DNA of 32,123 bases, taken from NCBI GenBank assembly GCA_029287595.1, contig JARFQU010000110.1:1-32123 (forward strand), given 5' to 3'. The first letter of the stretch is position 1, and each line of letters begins with the position of its first letter. This document shows positions 1-8,415 of this stretch, piece by piece. The notes under the pieces were generated by a model. The model was not told where the DNA came from. It made no database searches and saw only the letters and a list, made by a program, of their open reading frames with translations. Made by a program: the position numbers and the translations under genes. This DNA comes from Halioglobus sp. (lineage in GTDB: Bacteria > Pseudomonadota > Gammaproteobacteria > Pseudomonadales > Halieaceae).

Positions 1-389
1 CTGCGATCCAGGTCGCGGCCCTGGCGCTCGAGATCATAAAAGAACGAGTTGAAGGTGCCCGCCGGCGCATCGTAGGTGGTTGCGGCAGTGATCGATGCCA
101 GCGTCTCCGCCGACTTGTGTCCACCCACGGCATAGTTGGTACCGCCCTGTTCCGAGGGGACCGAAGCGTTCAGACCCAGGGCATCCGCCACCAGCATTGG
201 CGAGACCGGGCCGTAAGGTGAGTCCTGATAGTCCGGCCCGACACGATTGGTGAAGCGCAGTCCCTCGCTGATATTTCCCGCATCCAGCAGACTGTCCCCA
301 AACACGTAGTAATCCGAGTAGGGTGATGCTGACAAAGCAGATGATAACGCGCCGACGAAGGCCGCCGCGATTAAGGATGATTTTTGCAT
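1..389 (-). CDS. GDSL/SGNH-family secreted esterase or lipase, N-terminal part (cut by window edge)
   Basis: The reverse strand opens with ATG at 389, preceded by AGGTAGG, and stays open for 129 codons to the window edge. Residues 1-21 form a signal peptide (short positive start, Ala/Leu/Ser-rich core, cleavage near SA-SPY). Block I of the GDSL family follows as VFGDSLLDAGN, with the nucleophile at Ser33. A GGTNYAVGG stretch at residues 82-90 matches the Gly/Asn oxyanion-hole blocks. GDSL enzymes hydrolyse acyl esters. The leader places it in the periplasm, outside the cell, or, as in EstA-type proteins, on an autotransporter whose barrel would lie off the window. The family is clear, the substrate is not. 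The C-terminal Asp-His pair is not visible. Confidence 0.85.
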   Translation of the reverse strand, partial: MQKSSLIAAAFVGALSSALSASPYSDYYVFGDSLLDAGNISEGLRFTNRVGPDYQDSPYGPVSPMLVADALGLNASVPSEQGGTNYAVGGHKSAETLASITAATTYDAPAGTFNSFFYDLERQGRDLDR

Positions 390-654
390 GGACCTACCTG
401 TGATATTCGAAAGAGAAATATACGCACGCGGGCGCGCACTGGATGACACAAGGACCCCGGGGAGATACCAACAACTCAGATAAGGTACACATTCAGCTGG
501 ACAATAACGCAACAGAGGCATTTCAACGCCCCGCACACCCGTTTTTGCAGCCAGGGCCAACTCGGGCTGGCCCCGCAGTCGAAAATCGAAAGTTGACTTC
601 CACGTCAAATGGCCCCGGCCAGCGCGTCAATAGCCCGTTGGAAGTTAGCGTGCA
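390..654. other. Non-coding stretch between divergent esterase and lipoprotein genes
   Basis: Both flanking genes start away from this region, so it must hold their promoters and leaders. A 79-codon open frame at 443-682 on the plus strand has no recognisable domain and no good ribosome site. It reads into the leader of the next gene, so I treat it as chance. No repeat, RNA gene or strong hairpin was seen. Confidence 0.4.
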
Positions 655-683
655 CTACACTTTCTGCAACCTTATGTCATAAT
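655..683 (+). promoter_or_regulatory. Candidate sigma-70 promoter for the small lipoprotein
   Basis: A good -10 box, CATAAT, lies at 678-683, about 37 bases before the lipoprotein ATG. The matching -35 position (655-660, CTACAC) is poor, so this is a -10-driven guess. Confidence 0.25.
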
Positions 684-719
684 ACTCCGCGAACTCTTCC
701 AACAACACGAGGCTACACC

Positions 720-932
720 ATGAAATTTCGTAATGCGCTGTTTGTAATGGCCACAGTACTGCTATTAACAGCTTGCGGCTCATCCCCGGAAAAACAAAAA
801 GCCAAGGCCGAAGCCGAACAGACAAAAGAAGAAACCAAGACCATGCAGGAATACAAATCGTGCCTGAAAAAAGCGAAAACTGATGCAGAGAAACTGGACG
901 CCTGTGAGCGGTTGTTGAAAGCAAACGAATAA
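720..932 (+). CDS. Small charged lipoprotein (70 aa), function unknown
   Basis: I chose ATG at 720 over an upstream in-frame start because it puts a classical lipoprotein signal at the N-terminus: MKFRN, a hydrophobic stretch, and the lipobox LTAC with Cys19. The following Gly-Ser-Ser does not carry the Asp+2 inner-membrane retention signal, so outer-membrane sorting is likely. Residues 23-50 are almost all Lys, Glu, Ala and Gln, which suggests a single helix or coiled coil rather than a globular fold. Two Cys (49 and 62) in the C-terminal third could form a disulfide in the periplasm. It resembles the generic small lipoproteins of gammaproteobacteria. I do not recognise a named family. It appears monocistronic. 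Confidence 0.75.
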   Translation: MKFRNALFVMATVLLLTACGSSPEKQKAKAEAEQTKEETKTMQEYKSCLKKAKTDAEKLDACERLLKANE

Positions 933-1158
933 TTGCTTGCAACGGTAAATCACACCCACACATTTCACCCGAATCAGCCCCCAACTGGGCCGTTAGTGAT
1001 AAATAATGCCCAAAACTTAATATTCTCAAGATACATATTTAGGTTCAGACTCGCAGCGAGTAAGCGGGCGTGGTTTCTGGATTCGTTAACTTACCAATAA
1101 ATATCTACTGGGCCTGGAATTACCCGGGTTCATACGGTGAGAAATAGGTGACAGAAAA

Positions 1159-2379
1159 ATGAAACTCGCAATCCTGTCCTGTGCCCCAAACGCTTATAGT
1201 ACGCGCCGCCTGAAGGAAGCTGCCGAACTGCGCGGCCACCAGGCAAAAGTGCTTAACACATTGAAATTTGCCATCGACCTCGATCGTGGTTCGCCAGACC
1301 TGTACTATCGTCAAAAAGCCCTAAGCACTTACGATGCGGTGTTGCCGAGAATCGGGGCCTCGATAACCTATTACGGTACGGCCGTCGTAAGGCAGTTTCA
1401 GGAGATGGACATATTTTGCGCTAATACCGCCCACGGCATCACCAATTCACGAGACAAACTGCGCAGTTTACAGATACTCAGCCGTCATCACATCGGCTTG
1501 CCTCGCACAACCTTCGTGCGTGACAAAAAAGACGTATTGCCCGCCATTGAGCGCGTTGGTGGTGCGCCTGTGGTGATAAAACTGATTGAGGGGACCCAGG
1601 GCATCGGGGTACTGCTGGCTGAATCCAACAAACAAGCTGAGTCCATAATTGAGCTGCTGCAGAGTCAGAAACAGAATGTCCTGATTCAGAAGTTTGTTGC
1701 CGAAAGCAAGGGTAAGGATGTCCGGGCGTTTGTCGTTGGTGACCAGGTCGTCGGGGCGATGCGGCGTGTCGCCCAGGGACAGGAGTTCCGCAGTAATGTC
1801 CATCGCGGAGGTGTTGCTGAAGCAATTGAACTGGACGAGAAATACCGCGAAACGGCGATCAGGTGTACCCAGATTCTGGGGCTGCGGGTCGCTGGTGTGG
1901 ACATGCTCGAGGGTAAGGATGGCCCGCAGGTCATGGAGGTGAACTCCTCGCCCGGCCTGGAGGGAATAGAGACATGCACGGGACTCGATATTGCCGGCGC
2001 AGTTGTCGACTACATCGCGGCCCAGGTTGATTTTCCCGAGATCGATGTCAGGCAGCGACTCACCGTAAGCAAGGGTTACGGGGTGAGTGAGATATACATA
2101 CCCGAGGGCTCAAAATTCATCGGTCAAACCGTGGTAGAGACGAAACTCGCGGAAAATGACGTCAACGTGCTGACCCTCTACAGAGGAGCCAAAGTAATTC
2201 CCAATCCACGGGCGGACAGGACGCTGGAGCCGGGAGACAAGCTACTGTGCTTTGGGAAATTGGAAGCAATGCGCGGCATGATTCCGGCGCGTACACAACG
2301 CAAGCGCCTACCCGTAGTACAGGAACTCGATACCACACTTGTAGATGTGTCGGATGATGTGTCGAGTGATGATCATTGA
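1159..2379 (+). CDS. rimK: RimK-type ATP-grasp glutamate ligase with C-terminal RCK_C/TrkA_C-like domain
   Basis: Residues 1-290 follow E. coli RimK closely: MKLAILS start, SRDKLRS (97-103), the ATP loop KLIEGTQGIGV (141-151), GKDVRAFVVG (185-194), FRSNVHRGG (210-218), VAGVDML (244-250) and VMEVNSSPGLEGIE (258-271) with metal-binding Glu260 and Asn262. RimK adds glutamates to the C-terminus of ribosomal protein S6 and can make poly-glutamate in vitro. E. coli RimK is 300 residues; this one is 406. The extra part (about 302-375, including EIYIPEGSKFIGQTV and LEPGDKLLCFG) resembles the RCK_C/TrkA_C ligand-binding fold, and a loose acidic tail follows. AGGTGAC lies just ahead of the ATG. It heads a run with rimB and a zinc hydrolase. 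The ligase call is firm; the sensor role of the tail is inference. Confidence 0.93.
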   Translation: MKLAILSCAPNAYSTRRLKEAAELRGHQAKVLNTLKFAIDLDRGSPDLYYRQKALSTYDAVLPRIGASITYYGTAVVRQFQEMDIFCANTAHGITNSRDKLRSLQILSRHHIGLPRTTFVRDKKDVLPAIERVGGAPVVIKLIEGTQGIGVLLAESNKQAESIIELLQSQKQNVLIQKFVAESKGKDVRAFVVGDQVVGAMRRVAQGQEFRSNVHRGGVAEAIELDEKYRETAIRCTQILGLRVAGVDMLEGKDGPQVMEVNSSPGLEGIETCTGLDIAGAVVDYIAAQVDFPEIDVRQRLTVSKGYGVSEIYIPEGSKFIGQTVVETKLAENDVNVLTLYRGAKVIPNPRADRTLEPGDKLLCFGKLEAMRGMIPARTQRKRLPVVQELDTTLVDVSDDVSSDDH

Positions 2380-2404
2380 GGCGGGTATTAGCCTGAAATA
2401 ATTT

Positions 2405-2866
2405 ATGAGTGACCTTGGCGTATTGGGTTGGCGGGAGTGGATCGGTTTTCCCGACATTGGCATTGACCAGATAAAGGCCAAGGTCGATACCGGCGCACGC
2501 ACCAGCTGTCTACACGCCTTCATGGTTGAACCGTTCGAGCGCGACGGCGTCGCCTGGGTCCGATTCGATATCCACCCAAGCCAGACTGACAATAGTAAGG
2601 TGATTCGCTGCGAGGCGCCGGTGCTGGATCAACGTGTGGTCAGGGACTCAGGAGGACATGAGGAGTTGCGCTATGTCATAGCAACGACGATGACCATTGG
2701 CCCTCACCAGCACCAGGTGGAAGTGACCTTGAGCGACCGTGACACCATGAAGTTCCGGGTTTTACTGGGTCGCACCGCAATCCAGGGGCTGTTTGTCGTT
2801 GATCCCTCGCGCTCCTACCTGGTCGGAAAACGAAAGCGGGCATTAAAAAAAGCGCAGCGAAAATAG
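2405..2866 (+). CDS. rimB: RimB-type retropepsin-like protease (ATP-dependent zinc protease family)
   Basis: The 153-residue protein begins with LGWREWIGFPDIGI and carries the aspartic-protease-like KVDTGARTS at 26-34, with the predicted catalytic Asp28. LLGRTAIQG near the C-terminus fits the second conserved block of this family (formerly DUF785), and the length is normal. In Pseudomonas, RimB works with RimK and is thought to act on or modulate glutamated S6. The gene starts 26 bases after rimK, and the same order is common in gammaproteobacteria. The Shine-Dalgarno is weak, so translation may depend on ribosomes coming off rimK. A rimA-type small gene was not found here. Confidence 0.88.
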   Translation: MSDLGVLGWREWIGFPDIGIDQIKAKVDTGARTSCLHAFMVEPFERDGVAWVRFDIHPSQTDNSKVIRCEAPVLDQRVVRDSGGHEELRYVIATTMTIGPHQHQVEVTLSDRDTMKFRVLLGRTAIQGLFVVDPSRSYLVGKRKRALKKAQRK

Positions 2867-2925
2867 ATGCATGTTCACTGCAGACTTGTTACTGCATTAC
2901 GTAATTTCAAAATGAGCGAATACCT

Positions 2926-3987
2926 TTGTCAACTTTAGAACTTTCCATCGGTGGCACGCCCATTCTACCTGGTGAGCGTCCGGTCATTGATGTTCCTGTG
3001 GCCCCAATGTATACCCATGACGATATCGCGATTACTGTGCAGGCCATGCGTGGCAAAGAGTCAGGTCCCACGCTGTTTATCAGCGCGGCAATACACGGCG
3101 ATGAGATCAATGGGGTTGAGATAATTCGTCGCCTGCTGCAACACAAGTCGCTTAAAAACTTGCGCGGCACCTTGCTGGCCATACCGATTGTCAATGTTCA
3201 TGGTTTCATCAACCACACCCGATACCTGCCCGATGGTCGCGACCTCAATCGGTCTTTTCCAGGCTCCGCCAAGGGTTCCCTGACCGGGCGTGTCGCACAC
3301 ACCTTTGTGAAGGAGATTGTCAGCAAATGCACCCACGGCATAGATCTGCATACGGGTTCGCGGCATAGAAGTAACTTTCCTCAGATTCGAGCCGACCTGG
3401 ACGATCCCCAGGCTCACGCGATGACCGAGGCATTCGGTGTGCCTTTGGCAATCCATGCAAAAATTCGAGACGGATCTTTGCGGGCCTGTGCCGGCGATGC
3501 CGGTATTCCGGTCATCCTCTATGAGGCGGGCGAAGCCCTGCGGTTCGAGGAGGTCTATATTCGGGCCGGGGTAAAGGGGATCATCAACGTCATGCGCAGC
3601 ATTGGCATGCTACCCAAATCGCGCAGCAAAAAAGTCCGTCCCCCACCTGTTATCAGCGACCAGACCAGTTGGGTGCGCGCACCGGAGAGTGGCATTTTGA
3701 GGGTGTTTGTCCCGCTTGGCGGCAAGGTGGCAAAGGGGCAAACCATAGCCATGGTTGCCGACCCGCTTGGTACTGCGGAAACCGCTATAGTGGCACCCAA
3801 TGATGGCATGGTCATAGGCCGTACCAACATGCCGTTGGTATACGAGGGTGATGCCACCTTTCACATTGCCGAGTATGGCCGCAAGGTCGGCACGGTAGAA
3901 AGGCATGTAGAGCAATTCCAGGAGGAGCATCTGCCTGATGCCGTGGCAGAAAGCCATGAAAATATGGGTGATGCGCCGATTACCTGA
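2926..3987 (+). CDS. Succinylglutamate desuccinylase/aspartoacylase-family zinc hydrolase
   Basis: Start is TTG at 2926, giving STLELSIGG. The zinc-peptidase core is visible: AAIHGDEING with His57 and Glu60, PDGRDLNRSFPG (102-113), the third ligand His142 in DLHTGS, and the proposed catalytic Glu200 in ILYEAGEA. Family members cleave N-acyl amino acids such as N-acetylaspartate or N-succinylglutamate. The last third (about 248-335, ESGILRVFVPLGGKVAKGQ) is the beta-sandwich, biotinyl/lipoyl-like end typical of the longer members. It lies 59 bases after rimB on the same strand and likely shares its transcript. That context suggests it trims glutamyl- or acyl-modified peptides rather than serving arginine breakdown, because no ast genes are nearby. 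The exact substrate cannot be read from sequence. Confidence 0.85.
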   Translation: MSTLELSIGGTPILPGERPVIDVPVAPMYTHDDIAITVQAMRGKESGPTLFISAAIHGDEINGVEIIRRLLQHKSLKNLRGTLLAIPIVNVHGFINHTRYLPDGRDLNRSFPGSAKGSLTGRVAHTFVKEIVSKCTHGIDLHTGSRHRSNFPQIRADLDDPQAHAMTEAFGVPLAIHAKIRDGSLRACAGDAGIPVILYEAGEALRFEEVYIRAGVKGIINVMRSIGMLPKSRSKKVRPPPVISDQTSWVRAPESGILRVFVPLGGKVAKGQTIAMVADPLGTAETAIVAPNDGMVIGRTNMPLVYEGDATFHIAEYGRKVGTVERHVEQFQEEHLPDAVAESHENMGDAPIT

Positions 3988-4034
3988 ATGCGCTCGCCAA
4001 GTCTGGCCTGGCCCGGTAATTCAAGCGCATTCAG
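3984..4034. terminator. Inverted repeat between convergent genes, possible bidirectional transcription end
   Basis: An 11-base perfect inverted repeat, CTGAATGCGCT at 3984-3994 and AGCGCATTCAG at 4024-4034, encloses 29 bases. It overlaps the stop codon of the zinc hydrolase and lies just past corA, which points the other way. There is no T-run after either arm, so it is not a standard intrinsic terminator. The position is what suggests a role in ending transcription. Confidence 0.4.
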
Positions 4035-4051
4035 ACAGGTATCTCGGGCGG

Positions 4052-5020
4052 TCACAACCATTTTACTTTTCTGAAGATCAGCAGCATAGAAACAGCCATC
4101 AGCGCCATCAGTCCCAACAGGCCGAAATAGGCGTAACGCCAACCCAGCTCCGGCATATGCTCAAAATTCATCCCATAAATTCCGGCCATGAAGGTCATGG
4201 GGACAAAAATAGCCGATATAATGGTGAGGACTTTCATAGTCTGGTTAAGGTTGTGCGAGCTAAGGGAAATATGCCCCTCCACCAGGTCACTGCATAACTC
4301 ATAGTACATGCTGCACAGGCTGTACAAACGTTCGCAACGATCATACACATCGCGGCGGATATGGCTGAGTTGGTCATCGCCCTGACCCAGGTAAGGACTG
4401 CCTTGACGCCAGATGGATTCCGCCAGCACCTGGTGGTAATTGAAAATACGCCGCAGCTTTCGCAGGCGAGAACGATAAGCCACCAACTCCTTCATGTTAG
4501 CCTCCGAGATACCCGCGAGCAAGCCATCCTCCAGGGCCGCCAGTCGCTCCTCGAATTCAAGCATGGTTTCCAGGTAACGCCCACAGGAGTAGTGAATCAG
4601 CCGCAGTGCCAGTCTGCCAGGCTCCTCGAGCACGGGCTTAAGCAAAGCCTGCTCCCAAAAATGTTCAATGCTCACGGAGTGGCCGCGGTGGACGCTAATC
4701 AGCAGCCCCTCGCCAACCCAAATACCGATCTGCTGGGGCACCAACTCAAGATCCTTGTCGAGCCGGGAGATGCCACGAAACAGTAAAAATGTATTGTTTT
4801 GAAAACGCTCGATTTTCGGTGGATGCCTGACGCGGGACGAGTCAGTAATCGACAGGGGATCGCAACCCAGCTCCTCAAGTAGTACTGCTATGTCGCCGGT
4901 AACTTCGCCCTCGATGTCCAGCCAGAGTCGACTTTCGGGCACTTCTCGCCACTGCGCGATGATCTCTTCACCGCCCTCAGTGGCCTGACCATCAACATAA
5001 TGCAATATAGTCTTTATCAT
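4052..5020 (-). CDS. corA: CorA-family magnesium/divalent cation transporter
   Basis: The 322-residue protein has the full CorA plan: a soluble alpha/beta domain, a long helical willow segment (about 155-260), then two C-terminal membrane helices at about 262-282 and 295-316. The signature YGMNFEHMPE follows the first helix, with GMN at 283-285. CorA forms homopentamers that let Mg2+ (also Co2+ or Ni2+) flow in. Its ATG overlaps the TGA of the upstream MscS gene in the ATGA arrangement, so the two are probably translationally coupled. It is the last gene of a CaCA-MscS-CorA operon. Members outside the strict CorA branch, such as the ZntB type, look similar. The GMN motif and the HMPEL loop favour CorA, but the transported ion is not certain. 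Confidence 0.92.
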   Translation of the reverse strand: MIKTILHYVDGQATEGGEEIIAQWREVPESRLWLDIEGEVTGDIAVLLEELGCDPLSITDSSRVRHPPKIERFQNNTFLLFRGISRLDKDLELVPQQIGIWVGEGLLISVHRGHSVSIEHFWEQALLKPVLEEPGRLALRLIHYSCGRYLETMLEFEERLAALEDGLLAGISEANMKELVAYRSRLRKLRRIFNYHQVLAESIWRQGSPYLGQGDDQLSHIRRDVYDRCERLYSLCSMYYELCSDLVEGHISLSSHNLNQTMKVLTIISAIFVPMTFMAGIYGMNFEHMPELGWRYAYFGLLGLMALMAVSMLLIFRKVKWL

Positions 5021-7188
5021 TCTGTTTGCTCTCCCGATCTGAAAGCCGGGCCAGTTAAGGGAAGCTCATCCGCGCTGTGTTTTCCCAGTACGCTGCGCAC
5101 ATGCAGGTCACGCTGCGGAAACGGAACCTCGATGCCATACTGGCGCAGTTTGTCATCGATCGCCCACAAATACCTTGCGTGCACGGCGCCCGGGCTTTTC
5201 ACCGCTTCCGGTTTCAGCCATACCACCAGTGAAAAATTGAGACTGCTGTCGCCGAACTCGACAAACCACAATTGCGGCTCGCGCGACTTATTGTTGGTCA
5301 GGGTGACCGCCACATTATCGGCAGCTTCCAAGGCAGCTTTTTTGACCAGTTCCTTGTCCGTGCCGTAGGCCACACCGAATGGAATGTGAACGCGCCGATA
5401 GGCCTCGCGCATGGTCCAGTTGGTAACCCGCCCATTCACGAACTCCGAGTTCGGTACCACGATATCGATATTATCATTGGTCGTTATCAAGGTGCTGCGC
5501 ATGTTGATTTCTCGAACCTCGCCGGTCACACCCGACTCCAGCTCGACAAAGTCAGCGATTTTCAGGCTTTTTTCAAACAGGATGATAAGTCCGGCAACGA
5601 AGTTGCTCACCAGGGTTTGCAGGCCAAAACCTATTCCGACACCCAGTGCACTGGCAAAGAGCGCAAACTTGGTGAAATCGATACCTATGGATGACAGGGC
5701 AACCATGATGCCAACCGAGAGGATAATGTAGTGGAGAATGCGGCTGAGGGTATAAATGGAACCATCGTTCACGGTCTGTCGTTTAGCGGCAATTCGCAGC
5801 AGGGCACCGGACAACAGTTTGGAAACCCACCAGGCAAGCGTGAGAATAATCAGCATGCGAATAATATCGAGTGTGGTGACTGGCGTACCACCGATTTCAA
5901 ACAGGGTGGTTCTGAGCAACTGCAAGACCTGCTCCCAGCTCAGATCGGCAAGATCTTCGGCCGCCTGCATACCCCGGGTTACACCGCTCTCTCTCTGGGC
6001 CAGTAGCGAGTCGAACAAATCGCCAAACTGAACCGCACCGATTAACTGCTCATCCACTGCACGCAGATCGCGCTCGGTGGAGTCCGCAAGCTTCGCACGC
6101 AGCTCCAACAACGCTGCGATTTCTTCATCGCTTTGATCGGCAATGCCAGCTAATGCGGTCTCCCGGCTTCTAGCGGTGGCCCGACGCCACTCCGCCAGTT
6201 TCGCCTTAACCTTATCCAGATCATCACTGTAGGTGCGCAGATAATCCCTGTCAGGACCGGGTTCGGGAGCATTGTCAGCACTGATGCGTCGCAGAATTTT
6301 TTCAACCAGGGTATTTTGCGCTGCGACAATTTCTTCTCGAGTGGCCTGCACATCAAGCTCCACCATGCGCTGGCTGGCAAGCCTGTCTCGCGCCTGTTCA
6401 GTGAGTGACAGCGCCAGGGTGCCACTTTGTGCCAATTGCGCCCTAAGCAGTTTCAAACGAAGACTCTCTGCCTTCTGCTGCGCTTCGATGCGAGCATTGA
6501 CCGCGGCCGCTATGCCCTCCTCGGTAGCAGTCAGGCGTTGGGCCGCCGCCTCTACCAGCGCCTGCAAATTTTCGATCTGTTGACCCAGTGACTTGTTACC
6601 GGCTTTGCGCCAGGCGAGTTCAAGTTTGCCAAGCTCCAGCTGCAATTTCGCTTGCATCAGCTCAAGGCCACTGCGCATGCGTTGCGGCGCGTTGTCATCC
6701 AGCGAGCGATAATCGACTTTTTGCTGATTGAGATCGCGCTGTCCAGCGGCGACCGCCTGCTCTAGTTGGTCGATCTCATGGCCTTCCTCGGCATATTTCA
6801 CTCCGGCTTTGCGCAGATCTTCTATAAGCGTACGTATCTCGCTCAGGGTGTAAGCATCTTGCGCAACCCTCACCAGAGGCGGCGGCGGTAAGGGTTCCGC
6901 GATGAATTTCTGATAGCGCGCCAGGTTACTGAGAATGGTGTCGGTGAGAGCGACCAGGTTGTTCTGGCCGTCGAGCGCAAACTGCGCCCGCAGTGCAGAA
7001 AGTCGCTGGGACGTAGTTTCGATACGCTGCGGCAGCACTTCGGGGTCATCCTGCTCGCCGATAATAAAGTAGTCCCACCAACTGGCTTCCAGCCTGGCCG
7101 GATCAGGCGGCAGATCGGTGGCGGCGCCGCTGGCGGATGGGAAATAGAGCAGTGTGAAAAGCAGGCCAAGCCGGAGCAAAAACTTCAT
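5017..7188 (-). CDS. Large MscS-family mechanosensitive channel with periplasmic coiled-coil domain
   Basis: The protein has 723 residues. A signal peptide (about 1-22, ending SASGAA) is followed by some 400 residues rich in Ala, Glu, Gln, Arg and Leu with heptad character, predicted to be a periplasmic helical domain as in MscK/YbdG-like large channels. Three membrane helices follow at about 441-470, 484-505 and 508-545. The last is the pore helix, with the Gly/Ala ladder ALGVGIGFGLQTLVSNFVAG. The MscS beta domain comes next (VTGEVREINMRST, then VVPNSEFVNGRVTNWT), then the alpha/beta domain. Such channels open under membrane tension and release solutes during hypo-osmotic shock. It sits 24 bases after the CaCA gene and overlaps corA by four bases. 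It lacks the 1100-residue size of true MscK. Confidence 0.9.
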   Translation of the reverse strand: MKFLLRLGLLFTLLYFPSASGAATDLPPDPARLEASWWDYFIIGEQDDPEVLPQRIETTSQRLSALRAQFALDGQNNLVALTDTILSNLARYQKFIAEPLPPPPLVRVAQDAYTLSEIRTLIEDLRKAGVKYAEEGHEIDQLEQAVAAGQRDLNQQKVDYRSLDDNAPQRMRSGLELMQAKLQLELGKLELAWRKAGNKSLGQQIENLQALVEAAAQRLTATEEGIAAAVNARIEAQQKAESLRLKLLRAQLAQSGTLALSLTEQARDRLASQRMVELDVQATREEIVAAQNTLVEKILRRISADNAPEPGPDRDYLRTYSDDLDKVKAKLAEWRRATARSRETALAGIADQSDEEIAALLELRAKLADSTERDLRAVDEQLIGAVQFGDLFDSLLAQRESGVTRGMQAAEDLADLSWEQVLQLLRTTLFEIGGTPVTTLDIIRMLIILTLAWWVSKLLSGALLRIAAKRQTVNDGSIYTLSRILHYIILSVGIMVALSSIGIDFTKFALFASALGVGIGFGLQTLVSNFVAGLIILFEKSLKIADFVELESGVTGEVREINMRSTLITTNDNIDIVVPNSEFVNGRVTNWTMREAYRRVHIPFGVAYGTDKELVKKAALEAADNVAVTLTNNKSREPQLWFVEFGDSSLNFSLVVWLKPEAVKSPGAVHARYLWAIDDKLRQYGIEVPFPQRDLHVRSVLGKHSADELPLTGPAFRSGEQTE

Positions 7189-7212
7189 TTCAATCGCTAT
7201 CCGCTATTTATT

Positions 7213-8193
7213 CTAGGATGTTGCGCGCATGATCATATAAGCCAGGTAGCCAAGCAACAGGGCGGCACCCACCTTGCGGTTCATATGTGCCTTGCCAAAA
7301 AAGAAGACGAGGATGATGACAGCCGCAAATACCAGCGACATAGCCACGTCTAACAATCCTCCATCCGGGATGGGCAAGGGCCTGACCAGGGCTGCAATGG
7401 GCAATACCACCAGCCCGTTAAAGATATTGGAACCCACCACATTGCCTACGCAAAGATCAGACTCTTTATTTAATGCGGCGATAATCGAGGTGACGAACTC
7501 CGGCATACTGGTCCCTATGGCAACGACCGCCATGCCAATAATGACCTGCTCCACACCCATGATTTCAGCCAGCTCAGCGCCGTGGATTATGGTCAGTTGC
7601 CCGCCCGCCGTGAGTGCAATAATGCCTGCAAGGACAAACACCCAATTGACCATAACGCCTCTCGCCATCGGCTTGGGCAACATCTCTTCCATCTCCAGGA
7701 TATTCTCCATCAGCCGGTCCTGACGTTTCTGGAAAAGGAAGTCACTTATGGTCATGTAGACGAAAATACTGAAAATCAACAGCAGGATCAAACCGTCAGA
7801 ACGGGTGAGAACGGGGTCCAGGCCGCTGAGCGGCCTGTCCAGCGCCATAATCAGCAGAATGGTCGTCCCCAGCAGCAGTAAGGGCAGTTCCCTGCGAACA
7901 ATCTGACCCTCAATGGTGAGTGGCCTGAATATCGCCGCCGTCGCCAGCACCAGGCCGATATTGGCCAGGTTTGAACCGGTTACATTGCCAAAAGCCAACT
8001 CGGTTTCACCGCGGAACGCGCCAACAATATTGACCACAAGTTCGGGCGAGCTGGTACCGAAAGCCACCACGGTAAGCCCTATCACCAGCGGGGATATACC
8101 GTAGTGAGTGGCAATGGCCGATGCGCCTTTTACCAGACCCGTGCCCCCGGCAAGTAATAACAGCAGGCCGATAAGTAACAGCATGAACGTCAT
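7213..8193 (-). CDS. CaCA-family calcium/sodium antiporter (YrbG-like)
   Basis: The 326 residues are mostly membrane helices in two inverted halves. Each half carries an alpha-repeat: VVAFGTSSPELVVNI (42-56) with GNVTGSNLANI (69-79), and VVAIGTSMPEFVTSI (223-237) with GNVVGSNIFN (250-259). The GTS-PE acids are the cation-binding residues of the Ca2+:cation antiporter superfamily. An acidic cytoplasmic loop at about 155-175 separates the halves. The length matches bacterial YrbG. AGGAATAGAAC precedes the ATG, a sound ribosome site. It is the first gene of the minus-strand operon leading to the MscS channel and CorA. Whether it moves Ca2+/Na+, Ca2+/H+ or K+ as well cannot be told from sequence. 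Confidence 0.92.
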   Translation of the reverse strand: MTFMLLLIGLLLLLAGGTGLVKGASAIATHYGISPLVIGLTVVAFGTSSPELVVNIVGAFRGETELAFGNVTGSNLANIGLVLATAAIFRPLTIEGQIVRRELPLLLLGTTILLIMALDRPLSGLDPVLTRSDGLILLLIFSIFVYMTISDFLFQKRQDRLMENILEMEEMLPKPMARGVMVNWVFVLAGIIALTAGGQLTIIHGAELAEIMGVEQVIIGMAVVAIGTSMPEFVTSIIAALNKESDLCVGNVVGSNIFNGLVVLPIAALVRPLPIPDGGLLDVAMSLVFAAVIILVFFFGKAHMNRKVGAALLLGYLAYMIMRATS

Positions 8194-8311
8194 GTTCTAT
8201 TCCTCTCGGTGATCTGGTGTGGTTGAATCGCCGGCGACCTCGCAGGTAATAATGCCATTAGATACTCCTAGCATAGCCTATATCCGCGCCAGATAAGCGA
8301 TCACGCCATTT

Positions 8312-8341
8312 TTGTGTACAAAACGACAAAATCGACACTAT
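8312..8341 (+). promoter_or_regulatory. Candidate sigma-70 promoter for the MscS/MgtE run
   Basis: TTGTGT at 8312-8317 and CACTAT at 8336-8341 are spaced by 18 bases, in the 222-base gap between the divergent CaCA and MscS genes. Both boxes are only fair matches. The position, about 75 bases ahead of the ATG at 8416, supports the call. Confidence 0.3.
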
Positions 8342-8415
8342 GCAAAGGGTGGGCAAAAGCCCCATCATCGCCACAATTCTCCTGAACCTGTCCAGGAATT
8401 GAGCGAGGACGTAAC

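Noticed and set aside
443..682. 79-codon open frame upstream of the small lipoprotein
   Set aside because: No domain, no ribosome site, and it runs into the leader and candidate promoter of the next gene.
655..1029. Reverse-strand open frame over the lipoprotein gene
   Set aside because: Antisense to a clear lipoprotein; the Leu/Phe-rich translation is what an antisense of a Lys/Glu-rich gene gives.
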